Counted from the first letter of the stretch, positions 1 through 10,775 are shown. The stretch: DNA of 64,000 nucleotides from Lactuca virosa (GCA_928212115.1 CAKMRJ010005745.1:73443434-73507433); one strand, 5' to 3'. A program made the numbers and translations. Notes: generated by a model not told the origin, from the letters alone.

Positions 1-1743
1 TTTTGATTATAATATTAAGGTATTTATTTGTTAAATGAATTTTAAATTGAATTACTTACTTTGCATAATTAATTTATATTTTCAATTTAGGCCAGATTTT
101 AATAATTTCTTATTAAAATAATAACTTGCCCAATTATAATTATTTACAGATTTTAACAATTATTTATATGAAATAATCATTAAAATGCATTTTTACATGC
201 TTAAATACTTAGAAAATAGTTTTAAATAGTAAACAGTATTGAAAAATTATGAAATTATTAGGAAATCATTATTTCATACAATATGAATTACTGTAAAATT
301 TGTATATTTTTCTGAACTGTTTTAGTATTTATTTAATATTTTAATGATTAAACAACACAAAATTCGGGAAAAATAGTAAATGATTCTCAAAAAATCTGTA
401 AAATTAACCATAGTTTTATAACATGATGTAGAGCTCAGTGTATAAGTTTCAGATATTTGTGACTATGGGAAGTATTTTTTATATATTTCATTATTAATTA
501 ATCAATAAAATCATAAATAATAGTAAACAGTAATATAAATGCATGAAACTTCATATATCATGTTTAATCAGTATACATGTCATCCCAGAATTTTCTCAGA
601 ATTTATTGAATGCAACAAGTATTTTATGTGAATTATTGCCCTACTTTATTGAAATAATTATGATAATTCAATAAAAATAAGTTATTTTCTGAAAATTTCC
701 AGAACTTCTTATTTTATTGATGGTATTCTGAGAAAAATCAGGTTTATGAAAAAAATGAGTTTTAGATATTTTGGTGGATTTAATTTGTTTCTTGTATGAA
801 TTTGAAACTTTTAACAACATACCTTGATGAATGCTTCAAGAGGGATGAAGATTTGAGTATAATAGATTGTTCTTGGATGGAATATGAGTATTCTTGGAGG
901 AAATTTCGAGATTGAGAGTGAGAGAAAGAATAGAGAAGTTTAAGTGGTGAAGAGAATAATGTGTTGGGAGAAAAATGAAAGGAAAGTGGATGGGAGGTGT
1001 GAGTGGGAGACCATGGGAATAATCTTTTTGCTTTTGGTGGTCTTCATAATTTCCCACTAACACAAGCATCTTTTACATAATTAATATAAGAGTTTTATAA
1101 AATTTAAAGTAAAGTTTATAAAAATAGAGTTTTATAAAATGTAAAGTTTATAAAAATGGAGTTTTATAAAAGATAGGTTATGATTTGATTATAACAATCT
1201 ACTTTGATTTGAAGTTTAATTATAGCATTCAAGTTTGATTCTTTTAATTTAATTAGAGCATTATACTTTGATTTGATTTTAATATGGTATCATAATTTAA
1301 TTTGATTATAGTTATAACGTTGTACTATACTATGTTGCTATTAACGTCAATTTATATCGTAGTGTATGGGTTTGATCCTATTAGCGTCAAGTAATCTTGA
1401 GTAGGGTTTGAATGAGATTGAGAGAGGTTTCGTTTGTGATCTTTTTGAGTGTCCGGCTTCGCAACGCAAGGTCCATAGACCCCGTTAAGCCATGATTTAG
1501 TGTCCTACACAATCCCGATGATTGTGCAATAGTGTTTTATCGCTTTGGTTCATTGTTTAGCACTGTTAAGGCTAAGGAAAATCAAACACATGAACTTTCC
1601 AAATGATGTTTTCTCATTAAAATAGCGAATTGTACAGTGATTACATAACGTAAACCCTATCATACAAGGGTTAATGGAGTTGACCGGTTTGACTAGTTGA
1701 CTTTGTTTGACTTTGACTTGACCGAAATTTGATGGTTGTCACA
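1..1743 (-). mobile_element. Element A 3' LTR (Ty3/gypsy), partial at window edge
   Basis: This stretch repeats almost base for base at 6860-8603; by eye I count a dozen or so differences in 1.74 kb. On the minus strand it starts TGTGACAACCATC, directly after a polypurine tract (positions 1744-1760), so it is the 3' LTR of a minus-strand element whose outer part lies left of the window. It belongs to the same broad family as the LTRs of element B (41442-43941 and 49349-51783), with which it shares most of its length, but it has a different first ~100 bases. A minus-strand ORF at 836-1069 matches longer ORFs in the three sister LTRs and is probably leader sequence, not a gene. Confidence 0.9.
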
Positions 1744-2123
1744 TCATCCCCCCGTTAGAGGGAATTTCGTCCCGAAATTTGCATTTTGATTGGGACTTCA
1801 AGAGTTTGGAAAAAGATGTGGAAAACTTTTCGTAGTACAAGAAATTGATTATGGTGAGGAACAACCCTCCTGATGTCACATGATGACCTTGGAAATTTCT
1901 TATTGTAACTTGAACTGAGTCAATTTAAAAGGAGTTTATTGTTTTGGGATGATAGAGTATTCTATGTGTGCTTTTATACTCCCTGTTTTATCCTTGATAT
2001 TACCACTATGAATATTTTATAACGTAGTTAGCGAGTTCCATCATTACGAATGTTTCAACAAATTTTGACGAAATTTGCATTATAAGTCCTACAAGTTCTT
2101 TTATAGTCGATTGACGTAAACTA
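1744..2123 (-). mobile_element. Element A 3' untranslated remnant with polypurine tract
   Basis: Read on the minus strand, this ends with a G-rich tract (reverse complement of CATCCCCCCGTTAG, about 1747-1760) immediately before the LTR, and just upstream of that the phrase TTTCGGGACGAAATT. The same phrase precedes the LTR of element B (49315-49330) and each LTR start in element C. No integrase or RT reading frame is visible, so gag-pol of element A is missing. The boundary with the RKD-bearing segment is set near 2124, where an inverted repeat begins; that edge is an inference. Confidence 0.7.
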
Positions 2124-2253
2124 GTCGTATATCATTAAGATTGCAAGGGCATTTTGGATGGGTGACCCCGCCTTAAGCCCATAACCAAACAAGGAACAGG
2201 GAATGAGGCGGAATCACACATTCTAAGTCCATAGAATCTTAATGATATATGAC
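2124..2253. repeat. Foldback sequence with a recurring 20-bp motif
   Basis: The 19-bp arms at 2124-2142 and 2235-2253 are inverted repeats with one mismatch. An inner pair, CCGCCT and AGGCGG, flanks the loop. The loop carries ataaccaaacaaggaacagg (2181-2200), which differs by two bases from an identical 20-mer at 5008-5027 and 63721-63740. It lies at the left edge of the DNA that replaced gag-pol in element A. It could be a small foldback element or an LTR fragment; I cannot tell which. Confidence 0.6.
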
Positions 2254-2283
2254 CATAATGTTTACACTAGCCCTCATAGATTC

Positions 2284-3148
2284 CAGGGGCGTAGTATTAT
2301 TGGGGCCAGGAGTAGGAATTGTAGTTCAAAATAAAATTGTTATAAGCCTGCTATCTTCAAACTTGGGCTTTGGCCCCTCCCGATTCCTAATCAGAATGGT
2401 CCAATACTCTGCCCGATCCAAGTCGAGAGTTGATTCATGTGGCTTGAGCTTAGGCTTGGGTCTTAGAGAAAGAGGCAATGCGTCAGGCTGGCTTCACAGA
2501 GCTGCAAAAACTCTTCTCTCTCGACAGTGGATAGATAACATGCCTCGGCTCTTCAGGCCCACATTGCCTACTGGGCCAACTCAAATGAACATCCACTTTG
2601 TTACCCCACTTGGGTTATAGGCAAGTGTTACCAAGCCCGGTATCAAGAAATCAAAATCGATTCATCCCTATTTGCCCAATTCGCTGCCTATCTCGCCTGT
2701 TGTTCGTTTCTCGGTGTCTCGCCAAGTCAGTCGCCTGGTCTCACTCTCGCCAATCGCCATCGCCTAATGCCCAAATCCCTATTCACACTTCACAGAAATC
2801 AGGTATGTAATCCCGAGACCCATATCCTGTTCAGCTGTTCTTTCTTTCTGATTGTAAGATTGTTGATTGTTGGTGTTGGCGTATTGCACTGCTGCTGCTG
2901 TTTCAGTCAATCCGTTGCCTATTTATGCGTTACTACTGTCTTACTGAGTTTCTTTTTAATTTGGCTGTCATTTGTGATTTGGCGATTTTCCAATTTGATT
3001 TATAAGTGATGAACTTATAGATTTGGTTATTGTTAAATGAGTTATTGGTTATTGTTCAAATTTTGATTTTGATTTTTTTTTTGTTAATTTCAGTTTATAA
3101 TATTTTCGGCCCCCCTCCCCCAAGTTAATTGTTCAAGCTCCGCTACTG
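2284..3148. mobile_element. hAT-like non-autonomous DNA transposon (865 bp)
   Basis: The element is bounded by a perfect 8-bp target duplication, ATAGATTC, at 2276-2283 and 3149-3156. Its ends are imperfect inverted repeats: CAGGGGCGTAG on the left and, reading inward on the other strand, CAGTAGCGGAGC on the right. Eight-base duplications and CAG-GGCG-type ends are typical of plant hAT elements. The ORFs inside (2249-2620, 2598-2810, 2767-3009) resemble no transposase, so it would depend on another element. It sits in the upstream region of the RKD gene. Confidence 0.8.
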
Positions 3149-3156
3149 ATAGATTC

Positions 3157-3582
3157 ACTGGTAAAAACCCTGAGTTTTTACATAGATGATAAGACTTATT
3201 TGGGTTTTGCCGTGTTCCCAAGATTCATGGTTTATAGACTTGAATAGATGCTAGTTTTAGTAATAAAAAGAAATTTAGAATTTAAATGTCGATGTTAGAT
3301 GCTTGTACTGATATTTAAGGGGTTAAAAAAAATAAAGTTTTATTAGTTAAGAATATGTAGCTTCAAAGTCAAGAATATGCAGTAGGCATGTGATGCATTA
3401 AATGCATGAGGCACAAAAGTCCTAATTTGCAGCAACATATACGTATATGTGTGTGAATTGAAGAAGAAGGTTACGGCTCAAAGACCATTCATTTCCTCTT
3501 TATTTTTTATTTATTACTTCTCCCACTTCCCTTATATAAATCAGCACATTCTTACCGCGACTCTTTAACTTCTCCCTCACAA
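3157..3582 (+). promoter_or_regulatory. Upstream region of the RKD gene, with TATA box
   Basis: This 426-bp stretch lies between the hAT-like insertion and the RKD start codon. A TATA-type sequence, TTATATAAAT, lies at about 3532-3541, some 45 bp before the ATG, so any 5' leader from it would be very short. A perfect 16-bp palindrome, ACATATACGTATATGT, lies at about 3434-3449. The hAT insertion has moved any older distal promoter sequence 865 bp away. No expression can be inferred from sequence. Confidence 0.5.
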
Positions 3583-4622
3583 ATGGATCCGCCTGCAGAT
3601 CATCAAAACCCCATAGATGACCTCGATCGGTTTCAGTACTTTGATCATCAGGATCTGTTCAGGTATATATAAATGTCACTCATTACACCATCTTTCGCAC
3701 AGAAAAGTGATTTTGTTTATATTGATCAAAACATGGTTTGATTTTTGCAGTGGTGACCTGCTCAACCATCAGGATTTCGAGTTGTCGGAAAAATCGCATG
3801 AAGTGCTCGATCAGAATGTTTCCACAGTACTTAACAAAGATCAAAACATCATTTCTAGAAATGAGTTTCATGATCTTGATCCCCTTGAAGACCCCTTGAA
3901 GATATCAGCTTATGGGATTGTTGGGAGGATGGTAATTTACCATTGGTTAGTTTCAGTGAAGACTGTAAATCCGGTGGTGAGGCTATAGGTAGTTCTAGTG
4001 CTGCCACCACTGATCACGGTGACCGGAAGGTGGCAAATAGATTGAGACCATTGGAGTTTGAAGAGATAGCGAAGTACTTTGAGATGCCGATAATCATGGC
4101 AGCAAAGGAACTAGGGATAGGGTCAACATTGTTGAAGAAAAGATGCAGAGAGCTAAACATAAACAGATGGCCTCATAGAAAACTTAAGAGCCTTCAATCC
4201 CTCATTCAAAATGCCAAGGTAAACTACGATAATAACCTTCTATACATTACTCATGCATGTATGCATGCACTTGGTAACCAAAGTAGTTTTGGTATTTTCT
4301 AAAATTTTAATTATTAGTTTCTTTATAACATAAACATAGGCCCTAGGCATATGCCACATCGAATCAATTGTTTTACTATGATTTCTGATTTATATTTACA
4401 TAAACTTAACTCATTGTAAATTTTATGAACTCACACGAAAAATATATTGCATCTACCTAAAAAAAATAGGAGTTGGGATTAAAGGAGGAGGTAGAGACGT
4501 TAGCAGGGCACAAGAAGATGATGGAGAAATTGCCAGGTATGGAATTGACAGAAAGAACAAAGAAGCTTAGGCAAGCTTGCTTCAAAGCTATTTATAAGAA
4601 GAGAGGACTTAACAATCCTTAG
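3583..4622 (+). pseudogene. RKD-type RWP-RK transcription factor, frameshifted copy
   Basis: Three exons are evident: 3583-3662, 3751-4218 and 4470-4622, with GT-AG introns at 3663-3750 and 4219-4469. Exon 2 encodes the RWP-RK domain (about 4045-4218), including the signature RWPHRK at 4165-4182 and the preceding AAKELGIG and LLKKRCREL segments. Exon 3 encodes the lysine- and arginine-rich tail usual in short RKD proteins. RWP-RK proteins of this class are nuclear DNA-binding regulators linked to egg-cell and embryo identity. The spliced length is 701 nt, not a multiple of three; removing one copy of an 11-bp tandem duplication (3881-3902) gives 690 nt, an open frame of 229 residues, typical for RKDs. 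As it stands, translation stops at 3986-3988 before the domain. The gene lies inside element A, antisense to it, and keeps its introns. The family assignment is firm; calling it a pseudogene rests on the one lesion. Confidence 0.85.
3881..3902 (+). repeat. 11-bp tandem duplication in RKD exon 2
   Basis: The unit CCCCTTGAAGA occurs twice in direct tandem (3881-3891 and 3892-3902). Before it the coding frame reads through exon 1 and early exon 2. After it the RWP-RK domain is in the next frame. Eleven is not a multiple of three, so the duplication alone explains the shift, and no other break is needed to read the gene end to end. Confidence 0.9.
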
Positions 4623-5027
4623 TCCTTACCTTTTCTTTTAGCCATTTTGTTATAATTAGTGGATTTTAATCTACATTGTATGTGTTTTTCTCTTGATAGA
4701 TTGATACCCTTTTTAGTTTCATTGTGTTTGTCTATTGATTTTTAATGCAGAAAAGTTTGTATAATTTGGGTATTATAGTTTGTATTATGTATTTAGCTAT
4801 ATTCTAGATTGCCGACTCGACTACGCTGACGACTCTATACCAGAGGTATATATAAATAGACTTATGAATTTAGTAGGAATAACTTGATTATAATATTGTG
4901 ATTTGTTCCATGTCTGATCCACTCCTAAGATTCACTCGACATGCCCCCAGTTATGTGTAATTAAAATTTTATTAGACTGTTGATCCTAATGAGTCTACCC
5001 TAAGTCCACAACCAAACAAGGAACATG
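4623..5027. other. RKD 3' flank ending in an LTR-related fragment
   Basis: This is AT-rich sequence after the RKD stop codon, with no ORF of note. From about 4967 to 5027 it aligns by eye with 63690-63740: both share GACTGT, then TAAGTC, then the identical 20-mer acaaccaaacaaggaacatg (5008-5027). The RKD segment therefore ends in a fragment of an LTR-like repeat. At 5028 element A leader sequence begins, exactly where the gag start codon would follow in element B. Confidence 0.55.
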
Positions 5028-5863
5028 TCAACTATGAGAAACACGCATATGGACTTGTGAGTTATTTGTAAATTGATTAGGGAAATAAAGTTTTTTTTTT
5101 TAGACATTGTTGGGTAAAATAATTGTAAAACACTTGTTGGGCCATGGTTAGGAGTGTTGGGCACCTTTTGGGCTTTCCATGGTTACTAAATGTGAAACAT
5201 GTAGCACTTGTGTGGGCCCCCACAAAACTAAGTTTTCACATTTCTTTCCCACTTCTAGGCCCATTAGGGAACTTAATAGTCCAATGAGTTGGCCATTTTG
5301 GAGTGTATCCTTTCGGATACGTTTGATAAGGTCGGGTATTTTGATGGCTCAAAAGTAATGTGAATGACGCGCTTTGGCCTATAGGTTTGGGAACTCTCGC
5401 CTTTGGTCCCCAGATAAGCAAACTGGTCCCTCGGTTGATTGGGATGTATACGAATGCTTACCTAGTCAGGACTTTCGGGCTACCGGCACCTCCCCCTTCC
5501 AGTTACTACGCGTCCATTACTATGATCCTACCCAACTAGAGTGGATGACTTTGAATTTCCTATGAGCTCTAAGGAATACATATATGTATATACATTTTGT
5601 TAAACAACTTGAGTATGTGTGTGATTTTCAGAGAAAGTGGAGAATATTCACAAGTGTATGCACACATATAAGTGTCAGGAGTAATACGTATGCACATAAG
5701 GGAGCAATTAACACACAAAGGTATTCCTAGGATTTTCTAAGTGTGAATTGCATGCAGTTGTGTGTGCATTTTATAAACTAGCATACGAGAGGACCCTAGA
5801 GGCTATAGACTAGGTCAAGGCAATTAACCTAATTCCCTATAGTCAAGGGCTCTGATACCAATC
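5028..5863 (-). mobile_element. Element A 5' leader with primer-binding site
   Basis: On the minus strand this matches 43942-44765 of element B closely, from the primer-binding site to a few bases before the gag ATG. The primer-binding site (reverse complement TGGTATCAGAGC, 5849-5860) lies three bases inside the LTR and fits priming by initiator Met-tRNA. The leader carries an ORF (5236-5421) that recurs identically at 44384-44569, which probably reflects recent common ancestry, not coding function. Gag and pol do not follow. Confidence 0.85.
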
Positions 5864-6285
5864 TGTCACACCCGATCCTTGTCGGAATCGATCGAGGCGT
5901 GATATATTGTTCAAAGTCTCATGACAACTATGTTATAATATGATTAGATTCAATTAAGTACTAAGTATGCAAACAAGATCCACAACATACAAATACAAAT
6001 CCAAATATGAACAACATTTATTACATCAAATTTAAATAGTCTTGTGGATTTCTAAGGCACAACCTATTTTTCATCAACTTCATTCTTCAAATCTGCATCA
6101 TGGGTAAAAACAGGTCAACTACGAGAGTTGGTGAGTAATCTAATTTTAGTAGAGAAAATTGTGAAGTTGAAACCTTTATAATTGGAAATTTGTTTTCTTT
6201 TGAAGTCGGCAAACAATTGTATTTGAGATAACGGTTTATAAATCAAAAATTGATTAACAAATGATAACAACAACAATAAGTCCTC

Positions 6286-6353
<68 letters not shown>

Positions 6354-8603
6354 ATGGAGCATCTAATCATCATACACACTCAACCACGTGCGATCAATCA
6401 CCTTAGCGTCCCAAGGCGGGGTGGTCAACCCAATAGCGCTATTATTGTCCATAACGTACCTCAAGAATACGGGCATAGTCATGGAGATTAGACTAAAAAT
6501 GGTAATGCACTACAAGTACATGTAGCGTAAACAAACAATAGTTATACAATTAATGACTCACGTATAAATGTCCCAACAATGTCTCAATTGTGTTAAAACA
6601 ATAAAATGAAGTTGGAATATATTAGAACCACATGATACACCCCAAAAGTATTGAAAATTATAAAGTATGGGGTAGATTACTCACTTTAGTCCCAAAACGA
6701 AATGCGTGTGTCGTACGATAGACGGTTCGGGTCAAAATGACGTAGAACCTAATATAATTAATAGTTTTGGTTTAGGAACTGCTAAACGAGAATGGAGTAT
6801 TAATACAAATAATTAGACACATATTCTTATATTAGATGAATTAACAATAATTCATTTCGATTATAATATTAAGGTATTTATTTGTTAAATAAATTTTAAA
6901 TTGGATTACTTACTTTGCATAATTAATTTATATTTTTAATTTAGGCCAGATTTTAATAATTTCTTATTAAAATAATAACTTGCCCAATTATAATTATTTA
7001 CAGATTTTAACAATTATTTATATGAAATAATCATTAAAATGCATTTTTACATGCTTAAATACTTAGAAAAATAGTTTTAAATAGTAAACAGTATTGAAAA
7101 ATTATGAAATTATTAGGAAATCATTATTTCATACAATATGAATTACTGTAAAATTTGTATATTTTTCTGAACTGTTTTAGTATTTATTTAATATTTTAAT
7201 GATTAAACAACACAAAATTCGGGAAAAATAGTAAATGATTCTCAAAAAATCTGTAAAATTAACCATAGTTTTATAACATGATGTAGAGCTCAGTGTATAA
7301 GTTTCAGATATTTGTGACTATGGGAAGTATTTTTTATATATTTCATTATTAATTAATCAATAAAATCATAAATAATAGTAAACAGTAATATAAATGCATG
7401 AAACTTCATATATCATGTTTAATCAGTATACATGTCATCCCAGAATTTTCTCAGAATTTATTGAATGCAACAAGTATTTTATGTGAATTATTGCCCTACT
7501 TTATTGAAATAATTATGATAATTCAATAAAAATAATTTATTTTCTGAAAATTTCCAGAACTTTTTATTTTATTGATGGTATTCTGATAAAAATCAGGTTT
7601 ATGAAAAAAATGAGTTTTAGATATTTTGGTGGATTTAATTTGTTTCTTGTATGAATTTGAAACTTTTAACAACATACCTTGATGAATGCTTCAAGAGGGA
7701 TGAAGATTTGAGTATAATAGATTGTTCTTGGATGGAATATGAGTATTCTTGGAGGAAATTTCGAGATTGAGAGTGAGAGAAAGAATAGACAATGTTTAAG
7801 TGGTGAAGAGAATAATGTGTTGGGAGAAAAATGAAAGGAAAGTGGATGGGAGGTGTGAGTGGGAGACCATGGGAATAATCTTTTTGCTTTTGGTGGTCTT
7901 CATAATTTCCCACTAACACAAGCATCTTTTACATAATTAATATAAGAGTTTTATAAAATTTAAAGTAAAGTTTATAAAAATAGAGTTTTATAAAATTTAA
8001 TGTAAAGTTTATAAAAATGGAGTTTTATAAAAGATAGGTTATGATTTGATTATAACAATCTACTTTGATTTGAAGTTTAATTATAGCATTCAAGTTTGAT
8101 TCTTTTAATTTAATTAGAGCATTATACTTTGATTTGATTTTAATATGGTATCATAATTTAATTTGATTATAGTTATAACGTTGTACTATACTATGTTGCT
8201 ATTAACGTCAATTTATATCGTAGTGTATGGGTTTTGATCCTATTAGCGTCAAGTAATCTTGAGTAGGGTTTGAATGAGATTGAGAGGTTTTGTTTGTGAT
8301 CTTTTTGAGTGTCCGGCTTCGCAACGCAAGGTCCATAGACCCCGTTAAGCCATGATTTAGTGTCCTACACAATCCCGATGATTGTGCAATAGTGTTTTAT
8401 CGCTTTGGTTCATTGTTTAGCACTGTTAAGGCTAAGGAAAATCAAACACATGAACTTTCCAAATGATGTTTTCTCATTAAAATAGCGAATTGTACAGTGA
8501 TTACATAACGTAAACCCTATCATACAAGGGTTAATGGAGTTGACCGGTTTGACTAGTTGACTTTGTTTGACTTTGACTTGACCGAAATTTGATGGTTGTC
8601 ACA
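5864..8603 (-). mobile_element. Element A 5' LTR (Ty3/gypsy), complete
   Basis: On the minus strand it starts TGTGACAACC (8603) and ends GTGTGACA (5864), length 2740 bp. The PBS at 5849-5860 follows directly. Its right half duplicates 1-1743. It contains an (AT)n tract at 6290-6351 at the same place as in element B's LTR. A 96-codon minus-strand ORF (7635-7925) recurs in element B's LTRs. The outer flank at 8604 is GTGGT; the matching target duplication cannot be checked because the other LTR runs off the window. Confidence 0.9.
6290..6351. repeat. (AT)n microsatellite in element A LTR
   Basis: A pure AT dinucleotide run of 62 bp. The corresponding tract in element B is about 78-90 bp in the 5' LTR (to 43514) and only about 30 bp in the 3' LTR (to 51356), so it changes length quickly. 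Confidence 0.95.
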
Positions 8604-8635
8604 GTGGTGGTCAATGGCAGCTCACAGCGGAGGCT

Positions 8636-9084
8636 ACCACCTCACGGTGGTGGTTGTGGTTCTAGTCCAATCGTGTCCAAGCACTCCAAAAGCAATCCAA
8701 ACAAAACTAAGCACACCGCCACCTAACACGAAGGCTGGTGGCGGCAGCCACCACCCTACGGTGGTGGTTTGAGTTTTCTTTTCATTATTCCGAAACTATT
8801 ACAGTTTACAACACAAATCCTAGAAACACACACACTCAATAACATAAACACACACACACACATCCACTCTAGTGGTGGCCGACGGTGGTACATGGCGGCA
8901 GTCACCACCTCACGGTGGTGGTGATGCCTTTTCCGAGAATTCCAGCCAAACACACACGCCCACAAACTGAAACACGCACACCTACACGTCTTTTGCTCGG
9001 AAAGAGAAGCCAACCACCCACCTGGTGGCGTATGGAGGCGGCACCAACGGTTTTGGGATGGCAGCCACCACCTCACGGTGGTGG
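8636..9084. repeat. Four dispersed copies of an ACCACC/GGTGGT dyad motif
   Basis: The near-palindrome ACCACCTCACGGTGGTGG or a close variant occurs at 8636-8653, 8748-8767, 8904-8921 and 9067-9084, spaced about 110-165 bp apart in otherwise different sequence. The arms pair as GGTGG with CCACC. It resembles in design the dyad motifs in other LTRs of the window. Confidence 0.75.
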
Positions 9085-9454
9085 CGGCGGTTCCTTTTGG
9101 TTCCCAATCACGCAACAACACACACCAGCAAACAGAAAACCCACGAACCAGTGACACTCGTCTTCAAACGAGATAGCAGCAGCGGCGCCATTGGCCGGAC
9201 ATAGCGGCGGCAGCTTTTCGTCAATGGAAATGGATGCTCCGATTGTGAGGTAGCGGTGGTGGATGATACCTCTCGTGGCAGCGACTGAAGAAGGAGAAGG
9301 AGAAGAAGAACGGAATTCTGGAGGTATTGTCATTAGATGTTGATCGGAGACGACATAACGGCGGCGCCGACAAGGAGGCATAAGGGTGGAGAGGTGGCGG
9401 ATGTAGATGATTCATTAGGGTTAGGGTTTGTACCGGGGGGGTGACGGTTTTACA

Positions 9455-10217
9455 TGTTGGATAAGGTGTCTAAGTCCATAACTATTTCTGGTATGTACTT
9501 GACCCGACCCGGCATGGTCCATTTGGGTTGCATGATATCATGTATTTAGATAGACTAAATGAGAGAAATAACACTTGTGGTTTATTAATATATTATAAGT
9601 TCTAGTATATTAATAATATTATTTAATTAGTATTGATCAAGAATTAATCTAGAATTAATTAAGTGATCAAAAGGAGACTAATTAAATATATGGGTTGGTT
9701 GTGTAAATCATCCATACTTGTATAGTGGGCTAGATGCTCCATGGATTATCAAGTTGGGCTAAGGTCCATAGGATGCTCCATGGGAGTTACAAACCCATGT
9801 GTCATGGAAATGAAGAGCCATGTTACATTAGGGTTTACATGGTGTAACCCTAAGTGTAACACACTATATAAAGAACTTAACATCCACCAAAATCGGCTAC
9901 ACTAAGAAATAGAGAGGGCAAGCCGAATTTAGAAATGTTCTACATTCTCTAAAAGTCATTCCAAAGCACTTGGTGTTGTGTGAAACATTTGAGGCATCAC
10001 ACTTGGGGTGCTAGGCTCTCAAGGCTTTTCAAGGAATCAAATCAACTACAAGGTATGTAATTCTAGCCATCTTTTATGTTTAAAGTTCCCCATGTATGCT
10101 AGATAGGATTATGAACTTTGGAAAAAGTATTTTGCATGTATTTTAGACAAACATAGATCCAAGGTTTTCTAGGGTTGCATGTACACTTAGGAGTGTTAGA
10201 GTGCTCAAAACCCATCA
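9455..10217 (+). mobile_element. Solo LTR of the copia D family
   Basis: It starts TGTTGGATAAGG and ends AACCCATCA, and is similar over its whole length to the copia D LTRs (23659-24433 and 56604-57367). Flanking pentamers TTACA (9450-9454) and TTAAA (10218-10222) look like a target duplication with one change. No interior or second LTR follows. A solo LTR usually arises by recombination between the two LTRs of one element. Confidence 0.85.
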
Positions 10218-10643
10218 TTAAATACCCCGATCCCCACAACTTGTTTCCATAATGACCAAAATGGTCCCTCCTTCCCCCATTTCTTTCAAAATAAATCCAT
10301 ATTTTACCTTTTTAACCCTCAACATTAAAATTCATTACAAATCAAGTACAATACTTACAAATTACACCCCCTTCTTCCATAATTCCTCTCAAATTCGATC
10401 CCCAATTTACCAAACAACCCCTTAGCCTCCAAAATCTCTTCAAATGAAGTCCCAGAAGTTACCATTTAGTCCATGCCTTCATAAATACTTACAAAACCAA
10501 TCCAAAACTTACACTTTTAACCCCCAACTTCTAAATTATGCCAGTTAACTCCTCGAATCCAACACCCTGCTATATAGTTATTGATTTTAGGGATATTATA
10601 CAATCATTTATTCATTTATTTATTTAATAAACTGGGTGTTACA

Positions 10644-10775
10644 AGCTGCCTCTAGTCATCAATCCTCCATCGTAAATAATGAGATATTATCACTAAGTTT
10701 CTTCGTTCGCTTCATGTACTTGACCTTGTCTTGTCAGATTGGGCTTTTCCTTGTCAAAATCCAAAGATCCATATC
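10644..10775. other. Short unassigned flank
   Basis: Sequence between the element G LTR end and the oxygenase fragment. It may include degenerate upstream coding sequence of that gene; nothing is recognisable with confidence. Confidence 0.3.

Larger units (their letters stand above)
8604..10643 (-). mobile_element. LTR of gypsy-type element G, interrupted by element A and a solo LTR
   Basis: The right end reads GGGTGTTACA (10634-10643), so on the minus strand the block begins TGTAACACCC, a common gypsy LTR start. The sequence to its right is not purine-rich, so this is an outer edge. The block is cut at the left by element A and internally by a solo copia LTR (9455-10217). GC content is higher at 8604-9420, and no convincing protein is encoded: the ORFs at 8756-9157, 8885-9154 and 9073-9381 overlap on both strands and are low in complexity. 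Assignment as an LTR rests on the terminus and the general look. Confidence 0.5.

Noticed and set aside
2249..3009. Plus-strand ORFs inside the hAT-like element as a transposase
   Set aside because: No hAT or BED-type motif, short, overlapping, and rich in unlikely runs.
3617..3988. ORF 3617-3988 as a separate small gene
   Set aside because: It reads through intron 1 and exon 2 of the RKD gene and stops only because of the 11-bp duplication.
6261..6491. ORFs through (TA)n tracts (also 11974-12159 and 43246-43542)
   Set aside because: They are open only because (TA)n reads Ile-Tyr repeats without stops.
8756..9415. Overlapping ORFs (8756-9157, 8885-9154, 9073-9381, 9221-9415) as genes
   Set aside because: Open on both strands at once, low-complexity Pro/His/Arg-rich or GGT-driven content, no domain, and located in an LTR.
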